Below are positions 22,813 to 25,893 of a stretch of 25,893 bases of DNA, piece after piece (positions within the stretch are counted from its first letter, which is position 1; every line of letters begins with the position of its first letter). The stretch is from 01-FULL-43-15b sp964472675 (lineage in GTDB: Bacteria; Patescibacteriota; Microgenomatia; UBA8517; UBA10165), in assembly GCA_964472675.1 (NCBI GenBank), contig CAYYLO010000014.1:1-25893 (forward strand), given 5' to 3'. Position numbers and translations under genes: made by a program. The notes beneath the pieces are model-generated. The model was not told where the DNA came from, made no database searches, and worked only from the letters and a program-made list of their open reading frames with translations.

Positions 22813-23886
22813 ATGTTAAAAATAGTCATTACAGGAGGTCACGCTACGCCTGCGTTGGTAGTTGCCGAAACATTAAGAGAACGAGGGCACAAGATTTACT
22901 GGTTTGGCGAAAAAAGGGCCCATTATGGCAAATCCGCTCCAACCTTGGAGTACCAGATAATTCCTGCAATGGGAATTCCTTTTTACTCTGTCATTTCAGC
23001 AAAAGCGCACAGGGGCAATTTTCTAAAAACACTGTTTAGTTTGTGGAAGCTGCCAGTGGGGCTAATTCATAGTTTGTTTATGCTTTTGGCAGTGAGGCCT
23101 GATGTAGTTTTGTCTTTTGGTAGTTATATTGCTGTTCCGGTGGCAGTTGCAGCATACATCTTGGGAATACCAGTGGTTACGCATGAGCAAACAGCCGTTT
23201 TGGGACTTGCCAATAAAATTGTGGGATTTTTCTCCAAAAAGATTGCGGTTACTTTCCCTGCCAGCAGCAGAGACTTTCCCCCTCAAAAAATTGTTATAAC
23301 CGGAAATCCGATCAGGGGTGGATTTTTTAAAGCGGGAAAGAAAGGAAGGCGAGGCAAACTGGTTCTTTTTATAACTGGTGGGAGCAGAGGCGCGCAGCCA
23401 GTAAACAAGGCGGTAAGTGAAATTTTGCCTGTTTTAACCAAGACATACATGGTTTATCACCAAGTTGGGCTTTTAGACTTTGATGAATTGGCTAAGAAAA
23501 AAGATACCTCATATCAGGTGGTAGCAAACTATACGCCGGAAAAGTTTGAAGAGCGCTTAAAGTGTGCAGATTTGGTGGTTTCAAGAGCCGGAGCCAACAC
23601 AGTTTTGGAAATAGCAAGTGTTGGGGTGCCTGCAATTTTAGTTCCTATTCCCTGGGCCAGGGGTGATGAGCAATCTCAAAATGCCAAAGCTCTGGCCGAC
23701 ACAGGCCTTGCCCTGGTTTTGCCGGAAAAAGAACTAAGCGGTGAGACCTTGCTTTCTAAGATTAAGTATGTGACGGCTCATCTGAAGGAGTTTGCAAGTT
23801 GTGCGGTAAATGCCCAAAATTTGTCTTCACCTCAGGCATCTAGAAAAGTAGCTGATCTGGTTGAAGAAGTGGCGGGAGGGAGATAA
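22813..23886 (+). CDS. murG: Undecaprenyl-PP-MurNAc-pentapeptide N-acetylglucosaminyltransferase
   Basis: 357 residues. GT-B glycosyltransferase at the inner membrane face; adds GlcNAc to lipid I to give lipid II. The N-terminal glycine loop is short, TGGHATPA (7-14), against GGTGGHxxPA in most MurGs. The other motifs are conserved: HEQTAVLGLANK (124-135), GNPIRGG (164-170), GGSRGAQPVNKA (189-200), SRAGANTVLE (257-266) and PAILVPIPWARGDEQSQNA (273-291, usually DHQ where this has DEQ). It ends in a GGGAGGGAGATAA context that supplies the Shine-Dalgarno site for ftsQ, and its stop is followed at once by the ftsQ GTG. Confidence 0.94.
   Translation: MLKIVITGGHATPALVVAETLRERGHKIYWFGEKRAHYGKSAPTLEYQIIPAMGIPFYSVISAKAHRGNFLKTLFSLWKLPVGLIHSLFMLLAVRPDVVLSFGSYIAVPVAVAAYILGIPVVTHEQTAVLGLANKIVGFFSKKIAVTFPASSRDFPPQKIVITGNPIRGGFFKAGKKGRRGKLVLFITGGSRGAQPVNKAVSEILPVLTKTYMVYHQVGLLDFDELAKKKDTSYQVVANYTPEKFEERLKCADLVVSRAGANTVLEIASVGVPAILVPIPWARGDEQSQNAKALADTGLALVLPEKELSGETLLSKIKYVTAHLKEFASCAVNAQNLSSPQASRKVADLVEEVAGGR
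23875..23879 (+). promoter_or_regulatory. Strong Shine-Dalgarno site (GGAGG) that fixes the ftsQ GTG start
   Basis: GGAGG, 7 bases before GTG at 23887, in the last codons of murG. It supports GTG as the real start and coupled translation of murG and ftsQ. Confidence 0.7.
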
Positions 23887-24627
23887 GTGACAAGAGATAA
23901 GGGTGGAAATAAACGCAATAAGAAAAGGTTTGTCTTGGCGCTTTCGTTTTTTGTTTGTTTCTTGTTTTTTGTTTCTTTTCTAGCCAGGTTTCCACTGGCC
24001 AATTTTGTCACAGTTGACAATATTGTTTGTAAAACCCAATACGGTCCTTGTGACCAGCAGGACTTAGAACTTGCCTCAAGGTTTATTGGCAAGAATCTAT
24101 TTTTAGTAACTTCTGCGGAGGTTGGCGAAATGTTGAGTGGTAGTTTTAAAAATAACAAGGTTTTTGTTAGCAAATACTTTCCCGACACACTGTCGCTGGT
24201 AATTGAAAAAAGGAAGGGGTTTGTGGCGGTTAGCAAACCGGACGTTGGCAGCGGATTCTTTCTGGTATCTTCTGACGGCACAGCTCTTTCGTATGAAGAA
24301 TCAAGCGCTTTGCCCAAGCTTGTGTTATCAGAAGAAGTGGCAATGCCGGTTGTTGGAGGAAAAGTCGATCAGGATTTAATTAATGCAGGCAAAACTTTAA
24401 GTCTGTTAAGGCTTGGACAAAATGTAAGCACTGCAGACTTTTCAAAAGAAGGATTGGCAGTCAGTATTAATTGGGACTCAAGTTCAATCAGTGTCACCTT
24501 TCCGGCAAATGGCGACCCTGAACTTTTGACAGGTGCTTTACAATTAATTCTTTCTCAAGCTAAAATGGATGGTAAAATTCCGAAGGTAATAGATTTAAGA
24601 TACAAGAATCCAGTATTACGGTATTGA
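23887..24627 (+). CDS. ftsQ: Cell division protein FtsQ/DivIB
   Basis: 246 residues from a GTG start. A short basic cytoplasmic tail (1-13) and one membrane helix (14-34) are followed by an extracytoplasmic POTRA-like domain (about 40-110, including FPDTLSLVIEKRKGFVAV) and a beta domain. It ends IPKVIDLRYKNPVLRY, the usual FtsQ C-terminal strand. It bridges cytoplasmic and periplasmic divisome parts. Sequence identity in this family is low, so the call leans on topology, the C-terminal motif and the position between murG and ftsA. It ends with TGA, seven bases before ftsA. Confidence 0.88.
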   Translation: MTRDKGGNKRNKKRFVLALSFFVCFLFFVSFLARFPLANFVTVDNIVCKTQYGPCDQQDLELASRFIGKNLFLVTSAEVGEMLSGSFKNNKVFVSKYFPDTLSLVIEKRKGFVAVSKPDVGSGFFLVSSDGTALSYEESSALPKLVLSEEVAMPVVGGKVDQDLINAGKTLSLLRLGQNVSTADFSKEGLAVSINWDSSSISVTFPANGDPELLTGALQLILSQAKMDGKIPKVIDLRYKNPVLRY

Positions 24628-24634
24628 TTTAATT

Positions 24635-25893
24635 ATGACCAAATCACGAGTTATTGCAGGTATTGACGTTGGATCCTCAAAGGTAGTAGCTCTTGTTGCC
24701 CAATATGATGAGCTGGAGGAAAAAATCAGTGTTTCAGGAGTGGGTAATATTGCTTCAAAGGGAGTCCGGAAAGGGCAAATTGTTGACATTGACGAGGCAG
24801 CTTCAGCAATAATTGAGGCTGTTGAGCAGGCTGAAAGGATGGCAGGCTACGGTATTGAGAGCGCATACGTCAATATTGGCGGTGGGCATATCGACTCAAG
24901 AAATTCCAATGGTGTTGTCGCAGTGGCTGATCCTTCTGGCGAGATATCGGAAAGCGATATTGAACGGGTTATCGATGCTGCCCGTGCAGTTTCCCTTCCT
25001 GAATCAAGGGAAATTCTTCATGTTATCCCTAAAGAATATAAAGTAGACGGTGAAACTCAAGTTAAAGATCCTGAAGGAATGAGCGGGGTTCGCTTGGAAG
25101 TAGAAACTCATTTGATAACCGGCTCTGTAACTGCTGTTAAGAATATTCAAAAAGCAGTTTCAGAAGTTGGGGTAAAACCTCAAGACTTGGTTTTTTCGGG
25201 ACTTGCCTCAAGTTCGGCGGTTTTATCCGATACGGAGCGTGAGTTGGGGGTAGTGCTTGTAGATATCGGCGCTGGTACCACCTCGATCGTTGTATATGTT
25301 GAAGGTTCAATTGCTCACTCCTCCGTTTTACCCATAGGCAGTAAAAACGTAACCAATGACATTGCTGCAGGTTTGCGGGTTTCTTTAGACTCGGCAGAAA
25401 AGATAAAAATAATGCTGGGAGAGCGAAAGAAAAAGTCCCGTGGAGGAGCAGAGAGCCAGCAGACAGACGAGCTGGATTTGAAAGCTTATGGGGTAGAAGA
25501 AGGAGATCGTAAAGTTTCTGAAAAAACACTTGCCGAAGGAATAATTAAGCCCCGGTTAAACGAAATTTTTACAATGGTGGGTATGAATTTGGCAGATGCA
25601 AACGTGGCCGGCAAAACTCCTTCGGGGATAGTATTAACTGGAGGGGGAGCTTTATGTGTTGGAGCTACTGAGTCAGCAAGAAGAATGCTTTCCTTGCCAA
25701 CCCGTCTGGGCGTGCCTCGTGGGGTTTCGGGTTTGATTGACGAGATAAATACTCCGGTTTTTGCTTCAAGCGTGGGCTTGCTGGTTTATGCAGCGCATAA
25801 TCGTTCGGCAGTTAAAGAAGCGTGGATTTCAAATCAGCTTATGTCAAGGGTACGCGGTGGATTGCGTGTCAAAGGCCTAATCGGCCGTGCCTC
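24635..25893 (+). CDS. ftsA: Cell division protein FtsA (3' end beyond the window)
   Basis: The ATG at 24635 opens a frame that runs to the window edge (419 codons plus two bases). Actin-fold ATPase that anchors FtsZ to the membrane. The phosphate-1 loop is GIDVGSSKVVAL (9-20). The 1C subdomain (about 85-165) is typical of FtsA and absent from MreB. Phosphate-2 is LVDIGAGTTSIVV (208-220), followed by LPIGSKNVTNDIAAGL (232-247). The adenosine motif GIVLTGGGAL lies at 331-340. A charged insertion at 264-282 (KKKSRGGAES) is variable in the family. The end of the window already reads VRGGLRVKGL, so only the C-terminal amphipathic membrane helix is probably missing. ftsZ would be expected next. 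Confidence 0.93.
   Translation, partial: MTKSRVIAGIDVGSSKVVALVAQYDELEEKISVSGVGNIASKGVRKGQIVDIDEAASAIIEAVEQAERMAGYGIESAYVNIGGGHIDSRNSNGVVAVADPSGEISESDIERVIDAARAVSLPESREILHVIPKEYKVDGETQVKDPEGMSGVRLEVETHLITGSVTAVKNIQKAVSEVGVKPQDLVFSGLASSSAVLSDTERELGVVLVDIGAGTTSIVVYVEGSIAHSSVLPIGSKNVTNDIAAGLRVSLDSAEKIKIMLGERKKKSRGGAESQQTDELDLKAYGVEEGDRKVSEKTLAEGIIKPRLNEIFTMVGMNLADANVAGKTPSGIVLTGGGALCVGATESARRMLSLPTRLGVPRGVSGLIDEINTPVFASSVGLLVYAAHNRSAVKEAWISNQLMSRVRGGLRVKGLIGRA

Noticed and set aside
3209..25893. Alternative genetic code (UGA as glycine)
   Set aside because: TGA ends murD, murB, ftsI, ftsQ and others in the expected places, and no in-frame TGA interrupts conserved motifs.

Overview
The window is a division and cell wall (dcw) cluster from a bacterium that is most likely a member of the Candidate Phyla Radiation (Patescibacteria), probably a Microgenomates-type lineage. 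This is an inference from gene content and style: very compact gene spacing, few Shine-Dalgarno sites, DUF2341/LamG surface proteins, Mur ligases with divergent P-loops, a membrane-anchored MurF, and a VirD4/HerA-like ATPase inside the cluster. TGA is used as a stop codon (for example in murD and ftsQ), so this is not a lineage that reads UGA as glycine. No tRNA, rRNA, CRISPR array or transposase gene was seen.

Layout. Positions 1-3263 (minus strand) hold two secreted or surface-anchored low-complexity proteins. The larger one has a frameshift near its 3' end and two repeat-derived blocks in its N-terminal region. From 3209 to the right edge everything is on the plus strand: ftsI; an unusual three-gene block (a large alanine-rich helical protein, a small acidic protein and a VirD4/HerA-like ATPase); then murC, murB, murD, murA, an alpha/beta hydrolase, a membrane-fused murF, a DegT-family aminotransferase, a FemAB-family ligase, mraY, ftsW, murG, ftsQ and ftsA (cut by the window end). 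No murE is present in the window.

How the genes work together. MurA and MurB make UDP-MurNAc. MurC, MurD and MurF build the stem peptide, with MurE presumably encoded elsewhere. MraY and MurG make lipid I and lipid II. A FemAB protein may add a branch residue. FtsW and FtsI polymerise and cross-link septal peptidoglycan, and FtsQ and FtsA belong to the divisome. The ATPase block between ftsI and murC is the least explained part and the best candidate for a new system, possibly a DNA- or protein-translocating machine coordinated with division.

A second theme is a family of small dispersed inverted-repeat elements with termini close to TGTCATTC(T/C)GG. They sit in gaps at 10597-10762, 10866-10914, 12326-12391 and 19520-19592, often within a few bases of start or stop codons. 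Related copies lie in frame inside two open reading frames (2845-2978 and 3087-3177 in the surface protein; 10254-10317 in the ATPase tail), so they contribute amino acids to proteins.
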